From: Tsukamurella pseudospumae
GTDB lineage: Bacteria; Actinomycetota; Actinomycetes; Mycobacteriales; Mycobacteriaceae
NCBI RefSeq assembly: GCF_001575205.1
Contig: NZ_LSRE01000012.1
Coordinates: 310,001 to 374,000, forward strand
Direction of reading: 5' to 3'
Length of the DNA stretch: 64,000 bases
Below are positions 1 through 8,934 of the stretch, one piece after another. Position 1 is the first letter of the stretch, and the number at the start of each line of letters is the position of its first letter. Below the pieces are notes generated by a model, which searched no databases, had not been told where the DNA came from, and saw only the letters and a program-made list of their open reading frames with translations. Position numbers and translations under genes: made by a program.

Positions 1-382
1 GAGCATCGGTGTCTCCGCGCGCGGCCCGCGGTTCTCGGCGTACGTCGCGAGCAAGGCGGCGCTCGACGCCTTCACCGACGTCGCCGCGACCGAAACCCTC
101 ACCGACCACGTCACGTTCACCAACGTCCACATGCCGCTGGTCCGGACGGCCATGATCGCCCCGACCGAGGCCTACGACGGTGCGCGCGCCATCAGCCCGG
201 AGCACGCCGCCCGGATCATCGTGCGCGCCATCGTGCGCCGACCCACGCGGATCGACACCCCGCTCGGGGCGCTCGGGGCGCTGGGGCGGACGTTCACGCC
301 CCGGACCACCCGTCGCCTGTTGCACCAGGAGTACCTGGCCTCCGCGGACTCCGCGGCGGCGAAGGGCGCCACCGCGAATTGA
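1..382 (+). CDS. SDR family oxidoreductase, C-terminal part (5' end outside window)
   Basis: The reading frame is open from base 2 and ends at TGA 380-382, so only about 126 C-terminal residues are seen. The SDR catalytic Tyr-x-x-x-Lys is visible near the start (YVASK), followed by a TPLG/TP.TR.L tail like that of SDR domains of mycobacterial fatty acyl-CoA reductases (Acr type), which I infer by resemblance only. The cofactor-binding half lies upstream of the window. The stop codon lies inside the left arm of the 378-436 palindrome. It could be a stand-alone SDR or the last domain of a multidomain reductase. Confidence 0.75.
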   Translation, partial: SIGVSARGPRFSAYVASKAALDAFTDVAATETLTDHVTFTNVHMPLVRTAMIAPTEAYDGARAISPEHAARIIVRAIVRRPTRIDTPLGALGALGRTFTPRTTRRLLHQEYLASADSAAAKGATAN

Positions 383-436
383 ACACCGTTATGGAGATTC
401 CCACCTGCGATTATTCTCTCCATAACGGTGTTCAAT
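378..436. repeat. 59-bp palindrome, copy 1
   Basis: Perfect 20-bp inverted repeat (378-397 and 417-436; arm ATTGAACACCGTTATGGAGA) around a 19-nt loop that contains ACCTGCG. The left arm includes the stop codon of the upstream SDR gene. Nearly identical copies lie at 5679-5737 and 58649-58711, each at a gene 3' end. It may terminate transcription or protect an mRNA end; there is no T-run. Confidence 0.9.
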
Positions 437-452
437 CGAGAGGGGCGCGGCG

Positions 453-1292
453 ATGGCGGAGCTGAACGGGCGGAGGGTCGCGGTGACGGGCGGCGGCTCG
501 GGGATCGGTGCGGCGACGTGCCGGTTGCTCGCCGCGCGCGGGGCGCGGGTCTGGATCGGCGACCGCGACGAGGCCGCCGCTCAGGCCGTCGCCGAGTCGA
601 TCCGCTCCGCCGGCGGGCGGGCCGAGTCCCTGCGGCTCGATGTGACCGACGAGGGGTCGTTCGAGGAGTTCCTCGCCGCCGCTGAGGCCGACGGTCCGCT
701 CGACGCCCTCGTGAACAACGCGGGCGTGATGTGGGTGGGGTCGTTCGTCGACGAGGGCGCGGCGTCGATCCAGCGGCAGGTCGCGGTGAACCTGGTCGGT
801 CCGATCCTCGGTACGCGGTTGGCGGCACGCCGGATGCTCCCGCGGCGCAGCGGGCACATCGTGACCGTGGCGTCGGCGGCGTCGAAGCTCAGCCCCGCCG
901 GCGAGGCCACCTACAGCGCCACCAAGTACGGGATCTACGGCTACCTCCGCGCCGTGCGCCGCGAGTTGCGGGGCAGCGGTGTGGAACTGAGCGTCGTCAT
1001 GCCCGCGGTCGTCGATACTGCGCTCGCCGCCGGGACCACGACAGGGGCCGCGGCGATGCTCACTCCGGAGCGGATCGCCGCGGCCATCGCCGACACTCTC
1101 GCCAGTCCGCGGTTCGAGGTGCACGTGCCGCGCACGGTCGGGCTACTGCACCGCCTGCAGACCCTCTCGCCGCAACCCGTGCGGGACCTGCTCGACCGCT
1201 TCCTCGTTCCGGACCAGGTGCGCTCCGCCGACCGCGCCGTGCGCGCGGACTACGAACGGGGCGCCGTCGGCGACTCCGACAGCCCGAGGTAG
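453..1292 (+). CDS. SDR family NAD(P)-dependent oxidoreductase
   Basis: A 279-residue classical short-chain dehydrogenase. TGGGSGIG (residues 12-19) binds the dinucleotide, NNAG is at 88-91, and Ser141, Tyr154 and Lys158 (YSATK) form the catalytic set. The substrate cannot be told from sequence. It lies 17 bp after palindrome copy 1, probably with its own promoter. ATG 453 follows a GAGGGG Shine-Dalgarno. The 3' end overlaps the convergent GNAT gene by 43 bp, so the two mRNAs are complementary at their ends. Confidence 0.88.
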   Translation: MAELNGRRVAVTGGGSGIGAATCRLLAARGARVWIGDRDEAAAQAVAESIRSAGGRAESLRLDVTDEGSFEEFLAAAEADGPLDALVNNAGVMWVGSFVDEGAASIQRQVAVNLVGPILGTRLAARRMLPRRSGHIVTVASAASKLSPAGEATYSATKYGIYGYLRAVRRELRGSGVELSVVMPAVVDTALAAGTTTGAAAMLTPERIAAAIADTLASPRFEVHVPRTVGLLHRLQTLSPQPVRDLLDRFLVPDQVRSADRAVRADYERGAVGDSDSPR

Positions 1293-1921
1293 TCGCGCAC
1301 CGCCTCGACACCGGATGTCTCCAGGCGCCACGGCGAACGCACGAAATCCTGGGCCGGCATACGTAGTCGGACCATGTTCTCGACCACGCCGGGCCGCGTG
1401 ACGATGCGTTCGACGCCGTTCTCGCGGTAGCCGAGAGCGCGGGACACCCCGTTCGACGATGCGTTCCACTCCGCGGCCGCCGAGGTGGCCCACTCGGCTC
1501 CGAGCTGATCGAACGCGAAAGTCAGGACGGCGGACCGCATCTCGGTGCCGATACCGCGTCCGTGGAACCGCCGGCTCAGCCACGATCCGGTCTCGACGGA
1601 GCGCAGCTCCGCGAACCGCTGGGCGGCGACGTGCTGGGTGCCGATCGGGACGCCGTCGTGCAGCACGGCGAAGGCGAACTCCCAGTCCTCGGGCGCGAAC
1701 CGGGCGCGCAGCGACCAGTGGTACTGGGCGAGCAGCGTCGGCGCCACGTCAGGAGCGCGATCGGTCCACGGGGTCCGGAAGGGCATCACCGTCGGATCGT
1801 GGATGCCGTCGGCGACCGCCGCAGCGAGGTGCGGGAGGTCCTCGTCACGGACCACGCGCAGCGTCAGCCGCGGGGTGCGAAGGCGCAGCCCGAACGGTGG
1901 CCAGACATCGGCGAGATCCAT
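1250..1921 (-). CDS. GNAT family N-acetyltransferase (RimJ/RimL type)
   Basis: A 223-residue acetyltransferase. The opening pattern, RLRTPRLTLR followed by DLPHLAAAV, is typical of RimJ/RimL-like GNATs, and RFHGRGIGTEM near residue 120 is the acetyl-CoA pyrophosphate-binding loop. The target amine is unknown. I start at ATG 1921 (MDLADVW), where GNAT similarity begins, although the frame stays open upstream. The 3' end overlaps the convergent SDR by 43 bp; the response regulator gene lies 50 bp upstream on the same strand. Confidence 0.85.
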   Translation of the reverse strand: MDLADVWPPFGLRLRTPRLTLRVVRDEDLPHLAAAVADGIHDPTVMPFRTPWTDRAPDVAPTLLAQYHWSLRARFAPEDWEFAFAVLHDGVPIGTQHVAAQRFAELRSVETGSWLSRRFHGRGIGTEMRSAVLTFAFDQLGAEWATSAAAEWNASSNGVSRALGYRENGVERIVTRPGVVENMVRLRMPAQDFVRSPWRLETSGVEAVRDYLGLSESPTAPRS

Positions 1922-1971
1922 GGCGGCACGGTAGCAATGGTGCGGGACCCGGTGACAGTGGTTTTCGTCCG

Positions 1972-2658
1972 TCACAGCCAGCGGTAGCGGACCTCGGGCC
2001 GGCCGCGGCCGCCGTACTCGGTGATCCGCTCGCACAGTCTGTCGTCGGCGAGACGCTCCAGGTAGCGCCACGCGGTCACGCGCGACATCCCGGTGCGAGC
2101 CGCCACGTCGGCTGCGCCGAGCGGCGAATCGGCGTGTCGCAGGGCGGAGGTCACGGCCTCCAGGGTCGACGGTGCCAGCCCCTTCGGTGCCGTCGTCTCC
2201 GAGGGGGCCTCGCGCAGGGCCGCGAAGGCCGCGTCGACCTCGCGCTGCCCGACGTCCTCGCCGCTGAGGGCGTCGCGGAAGGACAGATAGCGGTTCAGCC
2301 GGTCCGCGAACGCGGCGAAGGTGAAGGGCTTGATCAGATAGAGGATCGCACCGCTGGCCATGGCCCCGCGGACCGTCGCGATATCGCGCGCCGAGGTGAT
2401 CACGATGACGTCCGGCCGCGGGCGGAGGCCCGCGAGGTCGGCGGCCAGCTCGAGGCCGCTGCGATCGGGGAGACCGACGTCGGCGAGCACCAGGTCGACG
2501 GGCGGGCCGGCGACGGCGGACCGTCGGACCTCGCTCAGCGCGGCGACGGCCGTGCCGACCACCCCGACGACCTCGAATCCCGCGACGCGCCGTACGTATT
2601 CGGCGTGCGCGCGGGCGATCTGCGGCTCGTCGTCCACGACGAGGACGCGCACCGTCAT
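1972..2658 (-). CDS. Response regulator, CitB/DcuR family
   Basis: 228 residues. An N-terminal receiver domain has the acidic pair Asp9-Asp10, phospho-acceptor Asp60 (VLADVGLP) and Lys110 (LIKPF). The C-terminal half carries a helix-turn-helix (AADVAARTGMSRVTAWRYLERL) as in DpiA/DcuR/CitB regulators. It overlaps the upstream sensor kinase by 4 bp (2655-2658). Because the pair is divergent from dctA, it probably activates dctA in response to external C4-dicarboxylates or citrate. Confidence 0.9.
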   Translation of the reverse strand: MTVRVLVVDDEPQIARAHAEYVRRVAGFEVVGVVGTAVAALSEVRRSAVAGPPVDLVLADVGLPDRSGLELAADLAGLRPRPDVIVITSARDIATVRGAMASGAILYLIKPFTFAAFADRLNRYLSFRDALSGEDVGQREVDAAFAALREAPSETTAPKGLAPSTLEAVTSALRHADSPLGAADVAARTGMSRVTAWRYLERLADDRLCERITEYGGRGRPEVRYRWL

Positions 2659-4211
2659 CGCTCACCTCCCGGTAGCCGCACCGTCACCGTCGACGGTGTC
2701 CGGCCCGACTCGATCCTGCCACCCGCCTGGCGCACCACCTGGTCGACCAGTGCGAGTCCGAGTCCGCCGCCGTGCAGGCGCTCGCCGCGGTCCTTCGTGG
2801 AGTACCCGCGCGTCCGGGCACGGCCGAACTCATCGGCGGACATGCCCGGGCCGCTGTCGGCGACGGTCAGGTCCCACGATCCGTCGCGGCCGGTGGCCGC
2901 GGACAGCTCCACCCAGCCACCCGGGCCCGCGGCGTCGATGGCGTTGTCCACGAGGTTCCCCAGGAGCGTGAGGAGTTGGACGTCGGGCAGGGGCGCGGCG
3001 GAGAGGTCCGTTCCCTCGGCGACGGTGAGCTCGACGTCGAGGGCACCGGCAGCGGCGGTCTTCGCGACGAGGAGTGCGACGGCGGACGGGGCCGCCTCGC
3101 CCGCGAGTCGATCGACGAGGCCCTGGGACGCACTGCGGTCGGCGATGGCGAGCTGCGCCGCCGAATCCTGCTCTCCCAATTCGATCATGGTGACCACCGA
3201 GTGCAGGCGGTTGGCGTGCTCGTGCGCCTGCGCGCTGAGTGCGTCGGCCAGCGAGCGGGCGGTGTCGAGCTCGCCCAGCACGGTCTGCAGCTCGGTGCGG
3301 TCGCGCACGGTGAGGACGGTGCCCAGCGGACCGGTCGGCCCGGTGACGGGGCGGCGGTTCACCAGAAGGACGCGGCTGCCGGTCACGTGCAGCTCGTCGG
3401 TGAGGTCGTCGGCGCCGCGTAGCGAGGGCGGCAGGTCCCGCTGATGCACGTCGCCGTCGGGGAGCGCCAGGAGTCGCCGGGCCTCGTCGTTGACCACCTG
3501 CGCGGGACCGCCAGGGGAGTCCGCGTCGAAGACGATCAGCCCCTCCGAGAGGGTGTGCAGCACGGCGTCGTGGTGCTCGTACAGACCGCGCAGGTCGTGG
3601 GCGGACAGGCCCAGGGTCTGCCGCCGCAGTCGTCGCTCGGCCAGGGCGGACAGCGCCACGAGCAGGAGCAGTGCGGCGGCGACCACCGCGAGGATGCGGG
3701 GCAGCGCCGCGCGGACCTGGTCCCCGAGACGCGCCCGGGTCACTCCGGCGGAGACCAGCCCGACGACGGTGCCGGACGCATCGTGCACGGGCGTGATCGT
3801 GCGGATCGACGGGCCGAGGCTGCCGGCGTAGGTCTCCGTGAAGGTCTCCCCGGCGAGCGCAGGGGCGATGGTCCCCGTGTACTCGCCGCCGATCTGCGCC
3901 GGGTCGGCGTGGCTCAGGCGCGTGCGGTCGGGGCGCATCACGACGACGAAGTCGAGCTTGCCGAGCCGACCGATCTGCTGGGCGACGGGCTGCATCGTCG
4001 CCGGGCCGTCGGGCGCGGCGAGGGCCGCCACCGTCGACGGCGACGCGGCGAGGGCAACGGCGGCCGCACGGGTCTGCTCGCGCGCGGTGCGGTCACCGTC
4101 GTCCCGCGCCTGGGCGATGACCAGCCAGGACGCCCCGGCGGCGATCGTCAGCAGGATCGCCACCTGGGCCAGGAAGGACTGGGCGGCGACGCTGCGGGCT
4201 CTGTTCCTCAC
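2655..4211 (-). CDS. Sensor histidine kinase, CitA/DcuS family
   Basis: About 518 residues from the GTG at 4209-4211 (MRNRARSVAAQ); a more distal ATG at 4238 would add nine unlikely residues. Layout: N-terminal membrane helix, extracytoplasmic sensor domain (about residues 40-170), second helix near 175-195 (ILAVVAAALLLLVAL), a PAS-like domain, a phospho-acceptor helix (AQAHEHANRLHSVV) and a HATPase domain with GNLVDNAIDAA, DSGPGMS and GGLGLAL. This is the CitA/DcuS/DpiB architecture that senses carboxylates. It forms an operon with the response regulator and is divergent from dctA. Confidence 0.9.
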   Translation of the reverse strand: MRNRARSVAAQSFLAQVAILLTIAAGASWLVIAQARDDGDRTAREQTRAAAVALAASPSTVAALAAPDGPATMQPVAQQIGRLGKLDFVVVMRPDRTRLSHADPAQIGGEYTGTIAPALAGETFTETYAGSLGPSIRTITPVHDASGTVVGLVSAGVTRARLGDQVRAALPRILAVVAAALLLLVALSALAERRLRRQTLGLSAHDLRGLYEHHDAVLHTLSEGLIVFDADSPGGPAQVVNDEARRLLALPDGDVHQRDLPPSLRGADDLTDELHVTGSRVLLVNRRPVTGPTGPLGTVLTVRDRTELQTVLGELDTARSLADALSAQAHEHANRLHSVVTMIELGEQDSAAQLAIADRSASQGLVDRLAGEAAPSAVALLVAKTAAAGALDVELTVAEGTDLSAAPLPDVQLLTLLGNLVDNAIDAAGPGGWVELSAATGRDGSWDLTVADSGPGMSADEFGRARTRGYSTKDRGERLHGGGLGLALVDQVVRQAGGRIESGRTPSTVTVRLPGGER

Positions 4212-4306
4212 ACCAGAACGTTTACACAATGAACACAAGCTGTGCCGCAGGTCACAATTCTCGCAGGATTTCTCTCGTTCGGTCTACGACAAACAGGAGG
4301 ACCACT

Positions 4307-5668
4307 GTGACGGCAATCGACGGGGCGGCGCCGGCCGCCCGGACGAAACGCGACCGCACCCACTGGCTCTACATCGCCGTGATCGTCGCGGTGGTCGCGG
4401 GCGTGATCGTGGGCCTGGTGGCGCCCGGCCTCGGCAAGGACCTCAAGCCGCTCGGCGACATCTTCGTCAGCCTGATCAAGATGATGATCAGCCCGGTCAT
4501 CTTCTGCACCATCGTGCTCGGCATCGGCTCGGTGCGCGCGGCGGCGAGCGTGGGGAAGATCGGCGGGCTCGCGCTCGGCTACTTCATCGCGATGTCGACC
4601 CTGGCCCTCGGCGTGGGCATTGTGGTGGGCAACCTGCTCAAGCCCGGCACGGGCCTCGGGATCCATCCCGATCCTGCGGTCGGCGCCAAGTACGCCGATC
4701 AGGCGCACGCGGCCGGTGGCACCTGGGGCTTCGTCCAGGGGATCGTCCCCGAGACGCTGTTCTCGGCCCTGACCGCGGGCAGCGTGCTGCAGGCCCTGTT
4801 CGTCGCGCTGCTCGTGGGTTTCGCGCTCCAGGCGATGGGGCCGGCGGGCGAGCCCGCGGTGCGTGCGATCGCCGTGCTGCAGAAGTTGGTCTTCCGCGTA
4901 CTCGTGATGGTGCTGTGGCTGGCACCCGTGGGCGCCTTCGGCGCCATGGCGGCCGTGGTCGGCGCGACGGGCTTCGACGCGGTGATCCAGCTCGGCTGGC
5001 TGATGCTGGCCTTCTACATCACCTGCGCGCTCTTCGTTTTCGTGATCCTGGGGTCACTGCTGCGCCTCGTCACCGGGCTGTCGGTGTTCAAGCTCGCCCG
5101 CTACCTCGGCCGCGAGTACCTGCTCATCGTGGCGACCAGCTCCAGCGAGTCGGCGCTGCCCCGGTTGATCGCGAAGATGGAGCACGCCGGAGTCGAGAAG
5201 ACCACGGTCGGCATCGTCGTGCCCACCGGCTACTCGTTCAATCTCGACGGCACCGCCATCTACCTCACGATGGCCTCGCTGTTCATCGCCGACGCGATGG
5301 GCTCGCCGTTGAACTACGCCGAGCAGTTCTCGCTGCTGCTGTTCATGATGATCGCGTCCAAGGGTGCGGCCGGCGTCACCGGCGCCGGGCTGGCGACGCT
5401 CGCCGGCGGCCTGCAGAGCCACCGCCCGGACCTCCTCGGCGGCGTCGGCGTCATCGTCGGCATCGACCGGTTCATGTCCGAGGCCCGAGCGCTCACCAAC
5501 TTCTCCGGCAACGCGATCGCGACCCTGCTCGTCGGGAAGTGGACGCACACCGTCGATCTCGCGCAGACCCACCGTGTGCTCGATCGGCAGGCCCCCTTCG
5601 ACGAGGCGACGATGGTCGACGACCACGGCGCACCGTCGGACCCCGCCCCGGCGGCGGCCGCCCACTGA
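4307..5668 (+). CDS. dctA: C4-dicarboxylate/cation symporter DctA
   Basis: A 453-residue DAACS-family carrier with multiple membrane helices and the family signatures SSSESALPRL and a GYSFNLDGTAIYL stretch that shape the substrate and cation sites. It would import succinate, fumarate or malate with protons or sodium. I choose GTG 4307 because AGGAGG lies 6 nt upstream (4295-4300) and homologues begin close to here; the frame stays open to 4229, which would add 26 poorly matching residues. It is divergent from a carboxylate-sensing two-component system, the usual regulator. Palindrome copy 2 follows the stop by 10 bp. Confidence 0.92.
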   Translation: MTAIDGAAPAARTKRDRTHWLYIAVIVAVVAGVIVGLVAPGLGKDLKPLGDIFVSLIKMMISPVIFCTIVLGIGSVRAAASVGKIGGLALGYFIAMSTLALGVGIVVGNLLKPGTGLGIHPDPAVGAKYADQAHAAGGTWGFVQGIVPETLFSALTAGSVLQALFVALLVGFALQAMGPAGEPAVRAIAVLQKLVFRVLVMVLWLAPVGAFGAMAAVVGATGFDAVIQLGWLMLAFYITCALFVFVILGSLLRLVTGLSVFKLARYLGREYLLIVATSSSESALPRLIAKMEHAGVEKTTVGIVVPTGYSFNLDGTAIYLTMASLFIADAMGSPLNYAEQFSLLLFMMIASKGAAGVTGAGLATLAGGLQSHRPDLLGGVGVIVGIDRFMSEARALTNFSGNAIATLLVGKWTHTVDLAQTHRVLDRQAPFDEATMVDDHGAPSDPAPAAAAH

Positions 5669-5678
5669 CCCTGCCGCG

Positions 5679-5737
5679 ATTGAACACCGTTATGGAGATT
5701 CTGACCTGCGGGTTTCCTCTCCATAACGGTGTTCAAT
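5679..5737. repeat. 59-bp palindrome, copy 2
   Basis: Perfect 20-bp arms (5679-5698, 5718-5737), identical to copy 1, with a 19-nt loop that again contains GACCTGCG. It fills the gap between convergent dctA and the sulfotransferase gene and directly abuts the latter's stop codon (5738-5740). A bidirectional terminator or mRNA 3'-end element is plausible. Confidence 0.9.
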
Positions 5738-6901
5738 TCAGCGGGGGAAGGCGGCGCGGACCGAGTCCTCGGTGAGGCCGTAGTCCGCCAACGAATACGT
5801 GTGGTTCGGGCGGCGCGCACCGGATCGGCTGGCATCGTGCATCGCCGACATCGCCTGTCGCGCATCGTCGGTCAGTTCCAGGCCGAAACTCCCGTAGATG
5901 GTCCCGACGGTGCCGAGGGGATCGGCCACGAGGTCGCGGTAGTCCACGTCCACGAACTGGGCGCCGCGGCCGGCGGCGGTGTGCCGGGAGCGGGACTCGT
6001 CGAAGGCCGCGAGGCCACGGGACCAGGTGTCGAGCTGGTCGGCGCCGATCGTGGCACCGGTGAAGGCCGTCGACCAGCCCTCGGTGGCGTGCTCGGCGAG
6101 CGAGCAGACCGACGCGATGATCGTCTCCGCGGGCCGGTGGCACTGCACGATGAGCGCGTCGGGATACGCCTCGAGCACGGCGTCGAGCGCGAACAGGTGG
6201 CTGGGATTCTTGAGCACCCACCGCTTCTCGGGGTCGTTCATGCCGATCAGCTGCAGGTTCCGGCGGTGCCGACGGTACGCGGCGGTCCAGTCGTGCCCGG
6301 CCAGCCAGGCCGCGTAGGACGGCACGTGGGCGAGACACTCGTACGACACCGACTGCACCGACTGGCGCAGCAGCTGCCAGCACTCCTCGACCTCGGCGGC
6401 CGACATGTAGTGCAGCCCCATGAATTCGGGGTGCTCCTCGTGGTGCTGTGCGTACTGCTCGTCGAGCATGGAAAAGATCGGGTTCTCCGCCCAGGTCTCC
6501 CGCGGCGGCCGCGGCTGCGGCACCTCGGCCAGCCACATCTGCAGCCCCTGGTTGCCGGGGTCGGCGTCGAGCAGGCGGTGCAGCGCCGTGGTGCCGGACC
6601 GCGGCAGGCCGGTGACGAAGATCGGCCGCTCGACCGGGGTCTCGGCGGATTCCGGGTTCGCGGCGAACGCTGCCTCGCTGATCAGCCGCGCCGAGAGCGC
6701 ACCGCGCAGGAACACCCGCGAGATCTTCGACCCGAACTCGGTGAGAGAGGCCTCGTCGCGGTAGGCGTCGAGCAGGACCTGCAGGGCCTCGCGGTACCCA
6801 TCCGACGGGTCGCCGAAGTCGCTGAGGCCGGTGCGGCGCATCGCCGACTCGTGCAGGTCGTCGACCGTGCCGACGCCGGGGTTTCGGGTGGCGCTAGACA
6901 T
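5738..6901 (-). CDS. Sulfotransferase family protein
   Basis: 387 residues. TGLPRSGTT (97-105) is the 5'-phosphosulfate-binding loop of PAPS-dependent sulfotransferases, and a VLKNPSH segment follows in the middle, as in the Stf family. It would transfer sulfate from PAPS to an unknown acceptor. It is the last gene of a coupled group (DUF1214, SDR, sulfotransferase), overlapping the SDR stop by 8 bp. The trio resembles M. tuberculosis Rv3531c-Rv3530c-Rv3529c. The nearby cysD/cysNC genes could supply PAPS. Confidence 0.85.
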   Translation of the reverse strand: MSSATRNPGVGTVDDLHESAMRRTGLSDFGDPSDGYREALQVLLDAYRDEASLTEFGSKISRVFLRGALSARLISEAAFAANPESAETPVERPIFVTGLPRSGTTALHRLLDADPGNQGLQMWLAEVPQPRPPRETWAENPIFSMLDEQYAQHHEEHPEFMGLHYMSAAEVEECWQLLRQSVQSVSYECLAHVPSYAAWLAGHDWTAAYRRHRRNLQLIGMNDPEKRWVLKNPSHLFALDAVLEAYPDALIVQCHRPAETIIASVCSLAEHATEGWSTAFTGATIGADQLDTWSRGLAAFDESRSRHTAAGRGAQFVDVDYRDLVADPLGTVGTIYGSFGLELTDDARQAMSAMHDASRSGARRPNHTYSLADYGLTEDSVRAAFPR

Positions 6902-7679
6902 GGAACTCTCCGCAGTTGACGTCGAGCGTCTGGCCGGTGATGCCGGACGCGGTGGGGGAGGCGAGGAACAGCACGGCCGAGGCCACCTCGTCCTCGGTGG
7001 GCAGGCGTCGCAGGTCGGAGTTCTTCGCCGCGTCGGCGTAGTCCTCCTCGACGGTGACGCCCTTGGTGCTCGCGCGGTACTCGAAGTAGGCCTTGAGCGT
7101 GTCGCCCCAGATCCAGCCCGGCACCACGGAATTGATGCGAACGCCCTCGGGGCCGAGTTCCGTGGCGAGTGACTGCGCGAGCGCGAGCTGCGCCGTCTTG
7201 CCCGCCTTGTAGCCGCCGTACCGCAGGTCCGAGTGGCGGATCACCATGGAGTTGACGTTGACCACGGCGCCGCCGCCGTCCGCGGAGGCCGCGGCGAGGT
7301 CCTCGCGGAAGGCGAGGGTGGTGCGCAGCGCGCCGAGCGCCATGAGGTTCACGCTCTCGAGGATGTGCGCGGGATCGGTCTTCGCGAGCCGCTGCATCGA
7401 GGGGTAGGTGAAGGCGTTGTTGACCACGGCGTCGACCCGCCCGAAGCGGTCGCGGACCTGCGCGGCCAGGGCGGCGAGGGACGCCTCGTCGGTGATGTCG
7501 GCGGCGAGGGGGACGGCACCGTCGACCTGTGCGGCGAGGGCCTCGAGGCGTTCGACGTTCCGGGCCACCACGACGACCCGCGATCCCTCGGCGGCGAACC
7601 GTCGGGCCAGGGTGGCGCCCAGCGCCGGTCCCGCGCCGGCGATGACGACGACCCGCTCCTGCAATCCGAACCCGGGCAT
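6894..7679 (-). CDS. SDR family oxidoreductase (sulfotransferase-linked)
   Basis: 261 residues from ATG 7679. The nucleotide loop is AGAGPALG (about 14-21), VVNNA follows, and the active site reads Ser...YKAGK. The catalytic Tyr and Lys are present, so it should be active on an unknown alcohol or ketone. The start overlaps the stop of the upstream DUF1214 gene (TGATG) and the end overlaps the sulfotransferase start, so all three are translationally coupled. The frame stays open upstream, but similarity starts at this ATG. Confidence 0.87.
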   Translation of the reverse strand: MPGFGLQERVVVIAGAGPALGATLARRFAAEGSRVVVVARNVERLEALAAQVDGAVPLAADITDEASLAALAAQVRDRFGRVDAVVNNAFTYPSMQRLAKTDPAHILESVNLMALGALRTTLAFREDLAAASADGGGAVVNVNSMVIRHSDLRYGGYKAGKTAQLALAQSLATELGPEGVRINSVVPGWIWGDTLKAYFEYRASTKGVTVEEDYADAAKNSDLRRLPTEDEVASAVLFLASPTASGITGQTLDVNCGEFHV

Positions 7680-8842
7680 CAGCCGACCATCCTCTCTCCG
7701 ACGAGCCGCGCTCGGTCGGCGATCCGGGCCCGCCAGGCGTCCGGCGAGATCGTGTTGTCGGCGTGGAAGGGCAGGTGCTGCGCGACCTCGGCGAGGGACA
7801 CCACCTGCGCCGTCGGACCATCGGTGGCCGCGAGCGGTGCGTCGGTGCGCTGCCACCGGAACTGCAGGTACCCCCGACGGTGCCCGAGCGTCTCGATCCA
7901 GTTGGTGACGCCGGGATCGTTCTCGGACACCACGATCCGGATCATGCCGTCCGGATCGACCTGCGCCTGGCTGCCGTTGAGCGAGGTCTGGTGATGGATG
8001 TAGTCGAGCGAGATGTACCAGAGGCTGCCGAGCTGGAAGCCCAGGTACGGCGCGTCGCCCCGCGGAACGGTGATGACGAGCGCCTGGTCGTCGGCGAGGT
8101 CGTAGTGGCCCACCGAGGAGAACTGGGTGGCCAGGCCGCCGGGCGTGAGCCGCGGGGCCGTCAGCGTGTTCACCGGCAGCGGGTCGTAGAACCACTTGGG
8201 GAACTGCAGCCACGTCTTCACGCGATTCACCAGCTGCTTGCCGGCGGCGGCGTAGCGCTTGGCCATGAGCTCGGCGGTGACCGGATCCGGGGCGGTGCCC
8301 GCGGTATCGGTCCGGGCGATCGCGAAGGTGCTGCGCTGCGCCGACCAGTCGTCGAACACCTCGCGGATCACCAACTGCGCCTTTCCCGGAGGGAGTCGGT
8401 AGTAGTCGGGGCCCGGTTCGCCCGGGCCGAACCGGACCTCGAACCGCCCGTCGGCGTCGACGGTCAGCTCGCGGTCGTCGAAGGCGACGGTGCTCGCGGG
8501 CACGTTGTCATCGGTGTACTCGCCGCCGCCGAGTACCTGGAAGCTGATGTCGGCGGTGGTGCCGCGGCGCCCCGTGATCATGTACTCGTGGGCACCGTCG
8601 ACGCGCGCGCCGAAGTACATCGTGTCCGGGTTGTCGAGGCCCATCTTGGTGAACGGCCCCGTGCCGCTGAGCAGGAACGGGTGATCCTTGTCGAAGTGGA
8701 TGGCCCCGTGCACGCAGGCGGCCACGCCCTGCGCCAGGTACTGCAGCCCCTCGAGCAGGTCCGCCTCCGTCTCGATGTGCGGGGCCGCGGCCACGAGAGA
8801 CTCGGCCTCCGTGATCGCCGCCGTGAGCGGTTCGCTGTACAT
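7679..8842 (-). CDS. DUF1214 domain-containing protein
   Basis: 387 residues. The middle shows a GLDNPDTMYFGARVDG stretch and ITGRRGT, features I associate with DUF1214 proteins that accompany SDR and sulfotransferase genes in mycobacteria (Rv3531c-like). The biochemical role is unknown. I start at ATG 8842 because GGAGGTGG lies just upstream; an in-frame start at 8875 lacks a good ribosome site. It is the first gene of the minus-strand trio and is divergent from the IclR gene across 92 bp holding the half-operator 8863-8875. Confidence 0.75.
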   Translation of the reverse strand: MYSEPLTAAITEAESLVAAAPHIETEADLLEGLQYLAQGVAACVHGAIHFDKDHPFLLSGTGPFTKMGLDNPDTMYFGARVDGAHEYMITGRRGTTADISFQVLGGGEYTDDNVPASTVAFDDRELTVDADGRFEVRFGPGEPGPDYYRLPPGKAQLVIREVFDDWSAQRSTFAIARTDTAGTAPDPVTAELMAKRYAAAGKQLVNRVKTWLQFPKWFYDPLPVNTLTAPRLTPGGLATQFSSVGHYDLADDQALVITVPRGDAPYLGFQLGSLWYISLDYIHHQTSLNGSQAQVDPDGMIRIVVSENDPGVTNWIETLGHRRGYLQFRWQRTDAPLAATDGPTAQVVSLAEVAQHLPFHADNTISPDAWRARIADRARLVGERMVG

Positions 8843-8862
8843 CCCACCTCCGATAGTGGTAC

Positions 8863-8875
8863 AAATATGGACCAA
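8863..8875. promoter_or_regulatory. Putative IclR half-operator
   Basis: AAATATGGACCAA lies between the divergent DUF1214 and IclR genes. It closely matches one half (read on the other strand) of the palindrome at 9899-9915 before cysD. I infer that the IclR-family regulator encoded between the two sites binds both. Confidence 0.5.
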
Positions 8876-8934
8876 TGCGGTAGAACCTGTTTCAGACCGT
8901 AGGCGGACCGATCGTCGAGTGTCAAGGAGTGCGG

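Noticed and set aside
1459-3444. 661-codon plus-strand frame opposite the GNAT and two-component genes
   Set aside because: Arg/Ser-rich with no recognisable domain; the minus strand explains the region.
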